Source: Antedon bifida (Eukaryota > Echinodermata > Crinoidea > Comatulida > Antedonidae). Taken from it: 64,000 bases of DNA. The position numbers and the translations under genes are program-made. Each line of letters opens with the position of its first letter. The first letter of the stretch is position 1. Positions 48,001 through 59,489 of the stretch are shown in pieces. The DNA lies in contig OY727096.1 of assembly GCA_963402885.1 (NCBI GenBank), forward strand, positions 2,790,001 to 2,854,000. The letters run 5' to 3'. Under the pieces are notes generated by a model. That model was not told where the DNA came from. It saw only the letters and a list, made by a program, of their open reading frames with translations, and searched no databases.

Positions 48001-51000
48001 AATTTTAACCAAAAACCATTTTTTGGAAATAATCTTTTATGATTTGATTTTGAATAGAACTACATTCTGTACATTTAAGGTTCATAGCTAGCTAGCACCA
48101 GAAAATTAAATATGATTCACTACAAGTCTTCCGTTAATATTTGATGGTTCTGTCCCAAAAAAACCATTTTAACCAAAACCACTTGAGTGTCTTATTCAAC
48201 AAAGCCGAGTTGAAAAGAGCAGTCTATATAGTTTTTCTGTCTGTATTCTGTAATAGTTTACTGAGTGTATGAGATGAATATAAATTGTACTGAAACTGTA
48301 ACATAAGCCTTTTCATATTAAAATGTATGAACATTGGTCATGGTCCAATGATTTTGCATTTAATAATAATGAATGTGAAAATTATCATGTTAACATTATA
48401 TTCTCAACCTCTTTATTTGCTGGTGTCCTTGTTTTACTTGTTTCTGAAATTATTCCTTGCATAATCTGGTATTTATAATTGTTTATTTTTCAACATTAGT
48501 ACCACTGATTTGTATTTTTCCTTTTCAGCTGCACAACAATCTTTTAAGCTAAAGACCGAGAAAACGCTATTAGCAGCTGCTAGGGAGGGTGACGTCGAAA
48601 GCCTGAAACAGCTTGTAAGTAAACTGCTTTCTTTGCAAAATTTAGGATATCATGACATTCCATTGACATGATCCCTAAAGCTCTGTCTACACTATCAAAC
48701 TTTATGTGACAAAAAAAATGTGATGTACCCATATACTGTATGGACATCATGATGTCATATCACTACCATATTTGGGCATATCACTACCATATTGGGGCAC
48801 ATCACAATTTTTTTGTCAAACTAGTTTGATAGTGTAGACAGAGCTTAAGTGTGAATTGTGGATACGACCATTGCACTTCAAAAAAGTTTCAATTTTTGTT
48901 TTAAGAGAGTCCTTTTTCAAAGAGTTCCTAATTTGAGAGTTGTGTATATCTTTTGTATAATTTCACAGTTTACCTTTAACATAAATTTCACTGATTAATC
49001 TCCTTTATTTATTCCGGATATGCATGATTGCTTCCTTTACAGTTAAGGTCAAAGGTTAACTGATCTCAAAGCTTAAAGTTATTTATGTATATAATAGGGA
49101 ACTTTAGTAAAGATCAAGAGATTATCTAGGAATTCTAACATTCTAATAAAAATGTTTTTTGTGTCTATAATAATAGGTGTTAAGTGGTAACCCACCTAAC
49201 ATAAATTGTTCTGACGCAAACGGAAATACTCCCTTACACTGCGCTAGTTATCGAGATCACAAAGAAGCGGCCGTGTTGCTGTTACAGTGCGGGATAGACT
49301 GCAATATGAAGAACAGTCGAGGGCAGACTGCTCTCGATCTCGCACAGACGACAAAGATGAAACAGCTACTTGATGTGAAACCCGTTAAGGTATTTTTTAT
49401 TATCTATTTTGAACAATATTACCAAAGGTAATACAGGTAGTACTGATGTTTATACTTTTGTTAATATTCGACTAAACCTTGTCTACACTATCAAACTTAA
49501 TGTGACAAAAAAATGTGATGTGCCCAAATATGGACATGATGATGTCATATACAGTCGGAAAGCCGCGTTGGTAACGCATCACTGATTTCATTCATTGTGA
49601 GGGCGCGCTTCGTGGAAAATGTTGGAATTTTTGCTATTTTAGTACACTTAGAAAATGGTATAATTTTGATATTAAATGAAATCAATAAACGTATTTCAAT
49701 AGTTGAACTACAAGCGTAAATAATGATAAAAACTGTGATCTAAATTCCACAGATTTTTTGTTTCAAGAAATATCATTATTTTATGTATAAACTTTTTTAC
49801 TTTAATTTTTTTTTAAATGATGGTAAAAAATCATTAAATTTTATATTTTCTAGATAAGGTTTCAAAGCAAATTTAAAATCCTTTCAAGATAAACTATTAA
49901 GCTATCTATTAAAATAAAAATCTAATTTTAAGCTTTCTTGGGATGCAACTCCCACTAATCAAACCAAACCTACTACATTTCTGTTCTGTTTCGATCGAAA
50001 AATCGCCATTTTGAAACTTTGTTTACGTTTTACGAAGCTGGTACGAATCGTCCCGGACCGAATCGTGTCTGTGTTCAATACGGTTTTCATGCAGGCGTAT
50101 TACGTCATAGGCCTAAGATTTCAATTTGCTCACCGATTATTGTTCTATTTGGTTTCTGAGCTAGGAAAGGCTACCTACTATAATTACTTACTTGATTTCT
50201 AGCCTAGCTAGGCCTAAAAATAGTATTTTCTAGGCCTAGCTAGGCTGAGTAATTCTGATATAATACTAATAGGTAGGCCTACCCTAGTGAGTGTTAATAA
50301 TAGTAGCTGGGTATTCTATAGTCTAGGCTGGTGGTAGGTCTATCCCAGCTCTGCTCATATACCAAGCAAGAAGAAGCCTGAAGAAGCCTGAAGGAGAAAC
50401 TAGAGGCCCAGAACAAATAAAAAACTGTTAAAAAAACAATAAATGGAAAAATAAAAATAAATAACCCATTTTCAATTTATATATGGGGAATGTTTTATAA
50501 AATCGGGCATGTTTGTTTCAGAGACTCAAACGTGTATTTTTATATGGTCATGTTTTAAAAAAAGATAATTATGGGCCCAGCTGAAACCAAGATATAAAAA
50601 TATAAGTCCATCATTTACTTGTATATAAATATTACTTTATTAGATACAACTTGCATTTCACACAAGCAACCAATTTTTTTTTTACGTATACAGAATGTGA
50701 AAAAGCAGTTTTTAATACAAATATCTTTCAAACAATACTGATATAAATAGTAAATACTACTACTACTGTATATATTATTTAAATAGCACCTTGTTCATCA
50801 AACATAACAAACTAGCTAGGCCTTAGCCTATATCATATTAACTTACGTGAGTCTTACGGTTGTACTGATTTTATGATTGTTTTATATGTTTATATTGTAT
50901 GTATCTGTGTGACTCTGGTTAATAAAGTAAATCAATCAATCAATTGCAACTTAATTTATATCTTATCATTGACTGATCTGAAACGCTTCTAAAACTTGAA

Positions 51001-54000
51001 TGCGCATGAATGTATATGTTATATTATTATTAGCGAATAAAATGAAAAACTATCAGCTGCAGCAATGATATTGAAATCGAGAAAACCATTACAGCTTCCA
51101 CCGTCCAACCTCATATTGAAGAACGAGACAGAAAATCGTCGAGTCTTGATACCAACAAAAAACCTAAAATGAAAATGAATAGCTGAAATGTAATGAATGA
51201 AACTATTTAAATAATTGTCACTATGATATGAACAAAACATTGCATCGTTATACAGTATAATTATTCAACAACCTGAAAACATTTTCAGATATAGGCCTAC
51301 CATGAAAAAGCAGCAAATACAAAATTTCCTTATGTCTGTTTATTGTAATAATTATTAATATTATAAATAAATTGTACCCCTCAGTTGTCAATAATTTTAC
51401 TATAAATAAATATTTAACTATATAGAATAGGTAGGCCTATACCTGTATCAGGCTGCGATTTGCTTAATTATCTTTTTAAAACTTCCCAATGCATCTTCAA
51501 TATAGAGTAGGATTGTAACGATACTTTAATAATACTAAATTGTAACTAAAGTATTTAAATTATTAACAGAACATGTTACTAGGCCTAGGCCGATATAATA
51601 CGACAACGATCCACCAGGTCGTGCATATACTCACCTACAACAACCACAATCAACACACCATGCACCACACACGACGGAACTAGTGCCGCGAGACGTAACA
51701 ATATATGACATGAGGACCTTTTTTAAAATGTTCGCTATAGGAAGCTTAAATAGGGTTTCAAGCCAATTTTAACGTAAAACAGACTATTGATACTTACTCT
51801 ATCCATATACGTCGGTTTTTTGGTAATTCACTGTATGGGATGCAAATCCCACTAATGGAAAATTTGTAAACAAACACCTGTTAGAAAACTTCAGTTTTGA
51901 CGGACGCACACGAACTTTGGAAAGAAATTGTCGCTGACAACAAATCCAACAAATTATTCAGAAAATTAGGTGACCTGCGACATCTTAAACATATAAGGAA
52001 CTGATCTTACCATATATGGTTAATTTTTCGCCTACTAATGTTTATTAAACAGCTATTAAATGACGTATACTTTATGCTAATGTTTTCGCGCGAAACGTTG
52101 ATGCTTCTGTGCCGAGAGAGGGCTTCTAAAATTTATGACGTCATGCGAAGTCGAAAATTCAGCAATAACGGTCATATTTCCCAACGCGGCTCTCCGACTG
52201 TATAACTACCATATTTGGATACATTACTACCATATTTGGGCACATCACTTTTTTTGTCACATTAAGTTTGATAGTGTAGACAAAGCTATACATTATATTT
52301 GTTCTAGTTACACTCTCGCACTGCTACCTTTGTTTCTGTATGCTTACTGTACATTTGATTAAAACTAAATTAAATAATAAACTAAAATTAATAAACAATT
52401 TGAATCAAATGGATTTATCTCGCTTTGAATTGGTACTCGCATTGAATCTATACAGTAATTTGTTTAAATGCCACTGTCTCTATTCTCTAATATTTTTTTA
52501 ATTTAAAATAAATGAATGTATGAGACATATAATTTTTACCGAAATTGTTACATTAGCCTTTTCATATTAAAATATACGAACGTCGGCCATGGTTCAATGA
52601 CTTTGCATAATATAATAATTATGTTGACTTAACCTTGCAATATATTGCAAAATATTATACTAATGCATTTTATATATGCCATTTATTGTTATCATTTGCT
52701 GCCGCTATACATTGAGAAGTCAAAATAAATTATATATAATATTTCTAAATTATGATATTTTTATTGATTCCAGACAATTCAGAAAAGTGTGGATATGTTT
52801 GAAGGGCAATTATACAAGGTACATTTTGTCGCTTTCAATACTTTTTCCTTAATGTTTATCTAGTGTCATAGGCAAATTCGGTAATACAGTGTCACATATG
52901 TATCACATGTGATGCCTGTATCATGTAAGGTTAGGGCTAGCTTATGATCACATGTGATGCCTGTATCATGTAAGGTTAGGGTTAGCTTATGATCACATGT
53001 GGTGCCTGTATCATGTAAGGTTAGGGTTAGCTTATGATCACATGTGTTGCCTGTATCATGTAAGGTTAGGGTTAGCATATGGTCACTTATGGTACCTGTA
53101 TCATGTAAGGTTAGGGTTAGCCTATGGTCACATGTGGTGCCTGTATCATGTAAGGTTAGGGTTAGCTTACGATCACATGTGTTGCCTGTATCATGTAAGG
53201 TTAGGGTTAGCATATGGTCACTTATGGTACCTGTATCATGTAAGGTTAGGGTTAGCCTATGGTCACATGTGGTGCCTGTATTATGTATGGTTAGAGTTAG
53301 CCTATAGTCACATGTGGTGCCTGTATCATGGAAAAGTAGGTTATAGATGATACTGGAAACATTTAGATAAAGTACCAAAAATCGTCTTAAATTGTCATAA
53401 TAAAGATTGGAGAAAAAGCACATTCCAAAATTATAATTATTTTCTTGTTCAATTTATATTATTTTTTTAATTTAATATTTACAATTTGTTTTCATAGAAG
53501 TCACGGTGGATTGGCGGCTTAAAATCACACTGGGTGGTTGTTGATAAGGGAGTTATCAGTTATTTCAAAAGAAGGTAATTTCTTAATTATTTAATAGTTC
53601 ACTCCCAAAAAGAGCAATCCAATCACTTTTAGGAGATTATAAATAATATAACAATAGAAAAGACAATGTACCTGCAAACATAACAATAAATCCCCCATTT
53701 GAACATAACTAAATTAACTTAAAATACTTCTTTCTTTTATAAAGAGCTGATGCTGTGTCTGGTGTAAAGAGACAAGGTTTCAAGTACTTAAACCAAGCTA
53801 AATTTAAGGTAGTTCTTTATAATCATTATGATGTCCCTTTGGTTCTTTAAGTTGAAATTAAGTAAATATGTTGATCTTTTTATTGGAGAATATTATTTTA
53901 TTTTTATCTACTTTTCTATAAATTATAACCTCTTGAAGTCTAGTTTGATATTTAATTACAGTATTTCTTTTTTTTTTGCAATAGTTATATTGTTTTTGTA

Positions 54001-56141
54001 TGTATTTTTAAAATAAAGATACCTTTAAGCTCTGTCTACACTATCAAACTAGTTTGAAAAAAAAGTGTGATGTGCCCAAATATGGTAGTGGTATGACATA
54101 TCCATATTTGGGCACATAAAGTTTGATAGTGTAGACAAGGCTTTATAAATGAATATTGTTGTTTGATAGATTAATAAAGATGATTCAACAAGCTTTGCAG
54201 TGCAATATGCAGATAGGTCTAGTCACATTTGGAGTGTAGCCCAGGATGGGCAATCAGCCTTCATATCACGCCAGGTGAGGGCAAACATGATCATTTTGAT
54301 GCTGTTTTAATATTATGTCATTGTTGGCATCGTAAAAGTATCTAATTATCAACTTCATTGTCATTAACAACATTGTCAAGAACATCATTACTATGTCTTC
54401 ATTATCATTAATAATATTGGTATCAACATCATTGTCTATATCAATTTGAATTGATTGGCTGAGCTGCAAACCATAGAAAAGTGTGATGTACCCAAATATG
54501 GTAGTGATATGCCCAAATATGGTAGTGATATGCCCAAATATGGTAGTGATATGACATCATCATGTCCATTTATGGGCACATCACATTTGTTTGTCACATA
54601 AAGTTTGATAGTGTAGCTTTTACATCATTTATGATGTGATTTCTTGTCAGAAATTCATATTAATGTATTTTTTTTTTCAGAAATGGTTAAATATATTGTA
54701 TGAACACTGTGAATACAGCAACCATTATACAAAGTCAGAGCCAATGGATGATGAGGATATAGAAGACTTAAAGCCATTAGGTTGTATTCAAGATGTACTT
54801 CAGGTATCTATATAATAATGGCACTATCCACAATCCTTTGTATCTTGTTACTGCATCTATCCTAAACCTCAAGACTGACACTTAAAGCCATCTCAGACAT
54901 CGTTAAACGACAAGGCCCGACAAATGTCTTGACTCGTCGGTGCTGTCTGAGTTGCAGCGCGAAGAGGCGAGTCATGAGATAGCGTTGGCTGTTGTTTTTG
55001 AGTCGTCAGAAGAACTTTAAACATGTTTAATTTCCTCCCAACGAGACGACTTGTCGTACGATGATGTCTGAGTTGGCCTTTAATCATGACGATTTCCCCC
55101 TGAAAAACCAATTCCTTTGCTACATCCAAACGCTCAAAATGAACTAGAAAATTCTCGACTCATCATTACACAATTTCCTACTCTTTTACATTACTTTTTG
55201 TGTATACCAAACAAACCAACAGCTTAACATCCCATCTGAAGATTGAGGTACAGTAATGAGAGTAAAATATTTTGGAGAAGGTGGCACTGCTTGAACTTTG
55301 ACAATGTCTGATACATGTCTCATACTCTCATTTTCTGTCTTTATAATTTTGGTAAGAGGGAATTTACTAATCTTATTAATTTGTTTCAGGTTGCAAATGC
55401 ACATAAAAATTTACTAGAGCAGCAAGTTGAAGGGCTTCAGAAGTTCTTAGACCAGCAGAATGCTGCCGCTTCACAGCAGAAATCACATAGTTTAAAGAGT
55501 AATTTAAAACAACAGAGTAGTAAGTATTTCGAAATTCCCTGTTTTTTTTATTTCTATGTATATTTATTTATCTTCTTGCTTATTCTATGCTATATTACTA
55601 AGTTCATAACTTGCATTTCCCTACTTATTTCTTCACTTTCTACTAACTGAAATAGCAAAAGCAATACATATCAATAAAATTAACATAATAAAAGGACATA
55701 AACAAAATGGCAAAACCATAAGAGATGGGCCACCATAAATCAGTATCTTGATATTATAAATAAAAGTTTATATTTTTAACAAATTATTTTCATGCCACAC
55801 CTCATATTCCTATTCCTTCCTGCTATTCCACATTTATATCTTGCTTGCCTCACTGCTGGGCCATACTACCTACTTCTCTGCTACAGTACTTCACACTTAT
55901 ATCTTGCTTACCTCACTGCTAGGCCTTACTACCTACTTCTCTGCTACACCGCACTAATATTTTGCTCACCTCACTGCTTACTGTACTTCTCTTGCTAGGC
56001 CTTACTTATTTGCTCATTTCTCTCGTAGACTTTCCTCTAACAGTTGAGATCAAGCAACTTGTTCAGCAGCTAGTGTGTAGTTCTAAAGAGATGTACAGTT
56101 CAATGACCCACTGCCTTCATATAATGACACAACAAGAACAG
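42002..56141 (+). CDS. OSBPL1A: Oxysterol-binding protein-related protein 1, long form (5' part)
   Basis: Long ORP1 sits on late endosomes and senses or transfers sterol. Twelve exons: 42002-42122, 42609-42769, 47052-47163, 48529-48614, 49177-49389, 52774-52818, 53498-53574, 53745-53808, 54170-54274, 54681-54803, 55390-55519, 56029-56141, totalling 1350 nt, 450 codons in phase. Ankyrin repeats: GWTPLHLCCYFGHLEVATIL about 48-80, DTPLHRAAYTGRMEVVLLL about 81-114, and NTPLHCASYRDHKEAAVLLL about 178-210. A PH domain lies about 236-345 (MFEGQLYKKSRWIGGLKSHW to KWLNILYEHCEYS). A Gln-rich coiled coil follows, then EIKQLVQQLVCSSKEMYSSM as in human ORP1. The FFAT motif and sterol-binding domain are absent from the window, so the gene must continue past 64000 or be truncated. 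Intron 2 holds a 3.8-kb minisatellite. Confidence 0.93.
42092..42350 (+). repeat. Direct duplication of ORP1 exon-1 end with its 5' splice site
   Basis: The sequence from the end of exon 1 (TCAATTTGAACTGCAAGG|GT) into the intron is repeated about 121 bp downstream. The second copy has its own intact GTAAGT at 42244-42249, against the true donor at 42123-42128. The copies then run in parallel through TTCC...TTTGCATAA...TTAAGCTAATCT. Confidence 0.85.
42195..42222. repeat. 28-bp perfect palindrome
   Basis: TATCATGGAACTAT followed directly by its reverse complement ATAGTTCCATGATA. It lies exactly between the two copies of the ORP1 exon-1 duplication. Confidence 0.9.
42981..46749 (+). repeat. 3.8-kb G-rich 24-bp minisatellite in ORP1 intron 2
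   Basis: About 157 tandem units of 24 bp, each two related 12-mers: GGGGTAGAGCTA and GGGGTGGAACCA. Common variants change the GGGG after CCA to GAGG, GCGG or AAGG. Rarer forms include GGTCCCAAGG in place of GGAACCAGG, and units one base short. Near 46145-46400 a GAGG/CTAGAGG subtype dominates. Because 24 is a multiple of three, long frames stay open on both strands; they are not genes. The array lies between ORP1 exons 2 and 3, and the G-rich strand is the sense strand of the pre-mRNA. Confidence 0.97.
47169..47250 (+). mobile_element. Family-A MITE starting inside the ORP1 exon-3 donor
   Basis: Left half only. The first T of TAAAGCTCTG is the sixth intron base of the GTAAGT donor at 47164-47169. 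Confidence 0.88.
47289..48012 (-). mobile_element. Family-B MITE (outer), split by an inserted copy
   Basis: 47289-47344 is the start of a reverse copy (TTAAAGATGTATTGTCCCCC to ATCAGACT). Its continuation GTAGGCCATTTTGCAGTTTT resumes at 47901. The gap is exactly filled by a second element flanked by TTAA. Confidence 0.8.
47345..47900 (+). mobile_element. Family-B-related element (inner), 556 bp, inserted at TTAA
   Basis: Ends TTAAAGATGTATTGTCCCTT and GGGACAATACATCTTTAA. It is longer than the other copies and has a unique interior with GGAAAATCGTCGCGAGCG and CATTATGGGATATG. It sits within the outer copy, with TTAA on both sides where intact copies have a single TTAA (for example in the mirror of 24105-24427). 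Confidence 0.82.
48676..48848 (-). mobile_element. Family-A MITE, ORP1 intron 4
   Basis: Full length with two units; starts 61 bp after exon 4. Confidence 0.9.
49473..49551 (-). mobile_element. Family-A MITE, left half (split by 2.65-kb element)
   Basis: TAAACCTTGTCTACACTATC to GATGATGTCATATA, where the TIR of the inserted element begins. Confidence 0.87.
49552..52200. mobile_element. 2.65-kb terminal-inverted-repeat element, non-autonomous
   Basis: The left end CAGTCGGAAAGCCGCGTTGG and the reverse complement of the right end match at 19 of 20 positions. TATA (or TA) flanks both ends (49548-49551, 52201-52204). It splits one family-A MITE in two: the left half ends at 49551 and the right half resumes at 52201. 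CAGT termini with a TA-type target are typical of Tc1/mariner/pogo elements (family knowledge). No transposase frame is visible, so it needs a helper. A 21-bp motif based on GGGATGCAA.TCCCAC occurs at 49939-49959 and 51836-51856. ATTAATAAAGTAAATC plus (AATC)n at 50920-50944 looks like the tail of an inserted retroelement. Confidence 0.85.
52201..52290 (-). mobile_element. Family-A MITE, right half (split by 2.65-kb element)
   Basis: TATAACTACCATATTTGG to GATAGTGTAGACAAAGC; completes the copy begun at 49473. Confidence 0.87.
52894..53335 (+). repeat. 45-bp minisatellite with telomere-like core
   Basis: About ten units of 45 bp in ORP1 intron 6. Nearly every unit contains GGTTAGGGTTAG, two TTAGGG hexamers, next to CACATGTG and CTGTATCATGTAA. 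Units 53038-53172 and 53173-53307 form a 135-bp higher-order duplication of three variants. Confidence 0.93.
54026..54145 (+). mobile_element. Family-A MITE, ORP1 intron 8, inner right arm deleted
   Basis: Both ends are present. It ends 25 bp before exon 9. Confidence 0.87.
54477..54620 (+). mobile_element. Family-A MITE, three perfect CArG units
   Basis: The left terminal repeat is lost. CCAAATATGG occurs three times at 21-bp spacing, then CCATTTATGG. The right end is cut inside GATAGTGTAG. Confidence 0.88.
54882..55083. mobile_element. 202-bp MITE with TTAA ends (family E)
   Basis: Terminal inverted repeats of about 33 bp: TTAAAGCCATCTCAGACATC at the left, and the right end reads TTAAAGGCCAACTCAGACAT when reverse-complemented. 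TTAA at both termini suggests a piggyBac- or Kolobok-type target. It is in ORP1 intron 10. Confidence 0.8.
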
Positions 56142-57520
56142 GTCAGTTTTCATTCTCACTACTTACTACTTTTATTAGTTCCATTGTTTTTTCATTTCAT
56201 TTATCATGTATATTCAATCAGCAATTTATCCCTCCCTCCATCTGTCTGTGTACTCTTTTATGAATATTTATCGGGCCGCCTAGGCTTAGTTATGGACTTT
56301 ACAAAACAGGACGGGAAGCCACAGGACGGTGCTTATGAATAATTTATGCATGAGCTTTAACAAGAGCTTAGCTTGAAATTCAGTCTTCTTAACTTTTTGA
56401 GGACAATAAAGTTGCCATTTTCCCGTTTACAGAGAAATAAGGTACATATAACCTTAAATATACAGTTCAAATTAAACTTAAAAGTAGAATTTTCGAAACT
56501 ATAAATAACATTTAAACTTCTAATCTTATTTTGTACTTGGATTTCTGATAATTGCAGCAGTAAGTGCATAAACAAGATTGCAGAGCAGTAGATTATGAAT
56601 GCTAGATTTAGTATAAGGTTTGATGTTATTTATTAGTATTTTTATTCCTATATTTATACTGAATAACACTTTCAGTGCTAACATTGATTATATATATCAG
56701 CAATATTTAAAAGCAAAATAATTTTAAAAATTAAACAGTTACATTGAAAGTATACAAGAATATACACTTACTGTATCTATGAAAAATGGCACCCAGGCTG
56801 AGCTGAGCTGAAAAGTCAGTTAAATACTGTACTTATTAATTATATTCATCTTATGCAATTTGATTTTTGCTTTGTTATATCATAGATCAGACTTCAACCA
56901 TTGTTTTTTAGATACATTTTTGTTTTTGAGTTTTTTAAATGAGTGTATTTTTTTTTCATTTTTGTCATTATTCAGTTTAATAAAGACAGCTTCTGAAATA
57001 CTAGTTTCATTAGTTATATTTATGTTATTATTTCTTTTATGTTGTTTTTCAATGTGCAAGTTTTCGTTATTCCCTTTTCTATTTTAGTACATTTTAAAAT
57101 AAAGTAGGCCTAAAAGCAAAGAGTGTACAGGGGAGTCCCCACAAGTTTTTCTACTTTAAAAAGTCAGCTCTAACAAAAATTAAAAGATTACTATAATAGC
57201 TATATGTTTAGTTTCTGCGTAAATAATGAAATGAGCATATTATTGCCAAATGCTATGTTATGGAATTTGGGCACCATAGAAAAAATACAACAAAATTATT
57301 TAAGACTGAGACTGTTATACAAGAACAAAGTGTAATGCCTAAAATTTAGTAAGAGTTGTTATTTTATAAAAAGAAAATAGCGCGACGGGATGGTGATTTG
57401 AATGAGTACGTATTTATGAAATCTGGTAAAATTATTTCCGAATCATTTTGTTGTAAAAAAGATGTTAGCAACGGTAAATATAAAGTTAGCATATCACTTC
57501 TTAAAATTTGTACACGTCAC
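56142..57520. other. Intron-like region after ORP1 exon 12
   Basis: Exon 12 ends CAG|GTCAGT, so an intron starts here. I searched by eye for the next ORP1 exon (coiled coil, FFAT) and found none. Confidence 0.45.
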
Positions 57521-57789
57521 TAATTGAGGGCGCCTTTCAAATAGTTACCGCGGTAAGGTTTTCTATCGTTGGTAGAATAGAATGAGTTTATTGATGTTTA
57601 TTGATACTGTACATGGTTTACCGATTGACAGTGGTATCTTCTTTACTTTTGCAAGTTAGTTGTTTTACACATTTTCAATGTTAGTCAACGTTTCTTATTA
57701 CGTTTTATCGGTATTTTCTTAACCTATTAGAGGTAACTGCATGTACTTTTGTACTTTAGATGCAAAGTAAGTGTGCTTTATTTATTTAC

Positions 57790-58056
57790 GACTACCTGTC
57801 GTAAACTAGCGATGGCCCAGTTGTGGTGGTGGTAGAGCTTAGTTGCTTTTGTTGTGGTTCAGTGGGCGGTGTCGATACTCAGCGGCGGTCTAAGCTAGGC
57901 TTGGCCGTGGGGTGGTTGTGGCCGTAATTTCGGATAATTCGTAATCGGAAACTTCTGATTTTAAGGTGTTTTTTATAAGCATATGCTCATATACTGTTAG
58001 TGTAAAAGTAGTGAGCGTCGACAACTTGTTTTCACCTCTTTTCAATGATGGTAAGT
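57790..58056 (+). promoter_or_regulatory. Candidate internal promoter or alternative first exon
   Basis: A GC- and CpG-richer patch in otherwise AT-rich intron-like DNA. It holds a GC box (GGGCGG at 57864-57869) and ends in a strong donor, ATG|GTAAGT, at 58051. Human OSBPL1A has a short isoform driven by an internal promoter, and the position here, downstream of the coiled-coil exon, would fit. This is inference from composition and one splice signal. Confidence 0.25.
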
Positions 58057-58274
58057 ATTTCCCAATTTACCAGAGGAGGAGTGTTTTTGGGTGGTTTTTA
58101 GGAAATATAGTAAGCCTATGTTGTTTTTATACATCTGTAACATACTTTAGATAATTTAAAGTGTTTTTTGAATTGTTTGAGATAGAGTCTACTCTTGCAT
58201 ACAAAGGACCAGCATCTGATGTGGCTCTCAATTTTATTAAGACAGCATTTCCATAAATTAGATAATAAATTACT

Positions 58275-58450
58275 ACTTAAATGGAGTTGGTGGTTATGAT
58301 GCTTGGCTACCAATCCAAGGGTCCTGGGTTGAAGTCCTGTCTAATGACAATTTACAACTCCACTCCTAAAGACTTGTAATAAGACTTTGTTTATGTAGAG
58401 CATCTTGTGTATATGAATGAATTCGCTTATGGTTATCCTTTGCTAAATAT
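58275..58450 (+). mobile_element. tRNA-derived SINE, same family
   Basis: A-box-like TGGTTATGATG (58291-58301) and B-box-like GGTTGAAGTCC (58327-58337). It shares the spacing and GGCTACC segment of the copy at 1543-1625. A tail of about 100 bp follows. Confidence 0.55.
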
Positions 58451-58557
58451 ATAAATTTCAAAAAATTACTACAAATTGTTGAATGTATGTTTCAATAATT
58501 GCTTCAACGATTTTGTTTGGTTTTTTTTTCTTATTAGCTTGTACAATACAGGCCATT

Positions 58558-58833
58558 CATAAAACAAAAGGAATACAAAAACTTTTCATTCTAGAACTAT
58601 AGAATAACTATCTATGCTTCCTTTGATGAAAATAATATTTCCACACGTCCAATCAAATGACGTCATGAGTAGTAAGAGCAAATAATATCGTGACAATACA
58701 ACGGTTTTATTGTTTTTATTTATCATGACGTCATTTGATTGGAATTTTAAAAATATTATTTTTATCAAAGAGAGCATAAATGATTATCCTATAGTTCTAG
58801 AACGAAAACCTTTCTAATTTCTTTTGTTTTATG
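58558..58833. mobile_element. Long foldback element (about 110-bp arms) with CRE in each arm (family D)
   Basis: The left arm contains CATAAAACAAAAGGAAT, TTCTAGAACTATAG and CCAATCAAATGACGTCATGA. The right arm carries the reverse complements in mirrored order. Both arms contain the palindrome TGACGTCA. The central spacer is about 60 bp. The arms have small mismatches, so it is an old element. Confidence 0.85.
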
Positions 58834-59128
58834 TAAAACAAATGCATGCTTATATATTTATCGTTGATCGTTTATATCGCCTTAATCAACTATTATACCT
58901 TTTTGTGAGAACCCACCTTCTAAAGTTCATTCGGTAGGGCTTTGTATTTAGTAGGACCTCTTTACACAGTTTGAATAACCCCTGGAACTATACTATGTAA
59001 ACTACAGATAATAAATTAACTACAACTAATAGCTATTTGATAACATCATAAACTAATTGATTGGTATCACAATGAGTTTACAAGTAATAAAGTACTGGTA
59101 GTTTGAGTACAGTAAACTATAAGTATAC

Positions 59129-59489
59129 TAAGGGCCTGTTCAGACCTACAGAATTATGCTTTCGTATCGTACTCAGTTTACTGAGGCAGGTCTAAACCAG
59201 GAAAAGAGCGGAAGCCACCTCTTACGACACTGATCTTTCGTTCGTTATGACAGCTCAAGGTACAAGATTAGTGAACGACGCTTACGATAGGAAATCCATG
59301 CATCAACGATTTTGACCTCTTACCAATTAAATTTACTCCTGCATACCAGATGTTTGCCCAAATCGGTGACACTTTCAAACGAAAGCGTTAGTTAAGCAAA
59401 TCTGAACACTCTGCTATTACGATGCTAATTATAATATGACATTGTTTGCGATACGAAAGCATAACTCCATGGATCTGAACATAATCTTA
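59129..59489. mobile_element. 361-bp MITE with about 40-bp TIRs (family F)
   Basis: The left end TAAGGGCCTGTTCAGACCTA runs on to TTATGCTTTCGTATCG. The reverse-complemented right end reads TAAGATTATGTTCAGATCCA and also runs on to TTATGCTTTCGTATCG. No coding capacity. Confidence 0.78.

Noticed and set aside
52866-53423. 185-aa frame with LTLHDTGTTCDH repeats
   Set aside because: Translation of the 45-bp minisatellite inside an ORP1 intron.
54161-54169. ORP1 exon-9 acceptor GTTTGATAG looks like the MITE inner sequence
   Set aside because: A 9-base match in AT-rich DNA next to a copy that already has both of its own ends; coincidence cannot be excluded.
55962-56342. 126-aa frame around ORP1 exon 12
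   Set aside because: Only 56029-56141 is exon, bounded by TCGTAG and GTCAGT; the rest is intron read-through.
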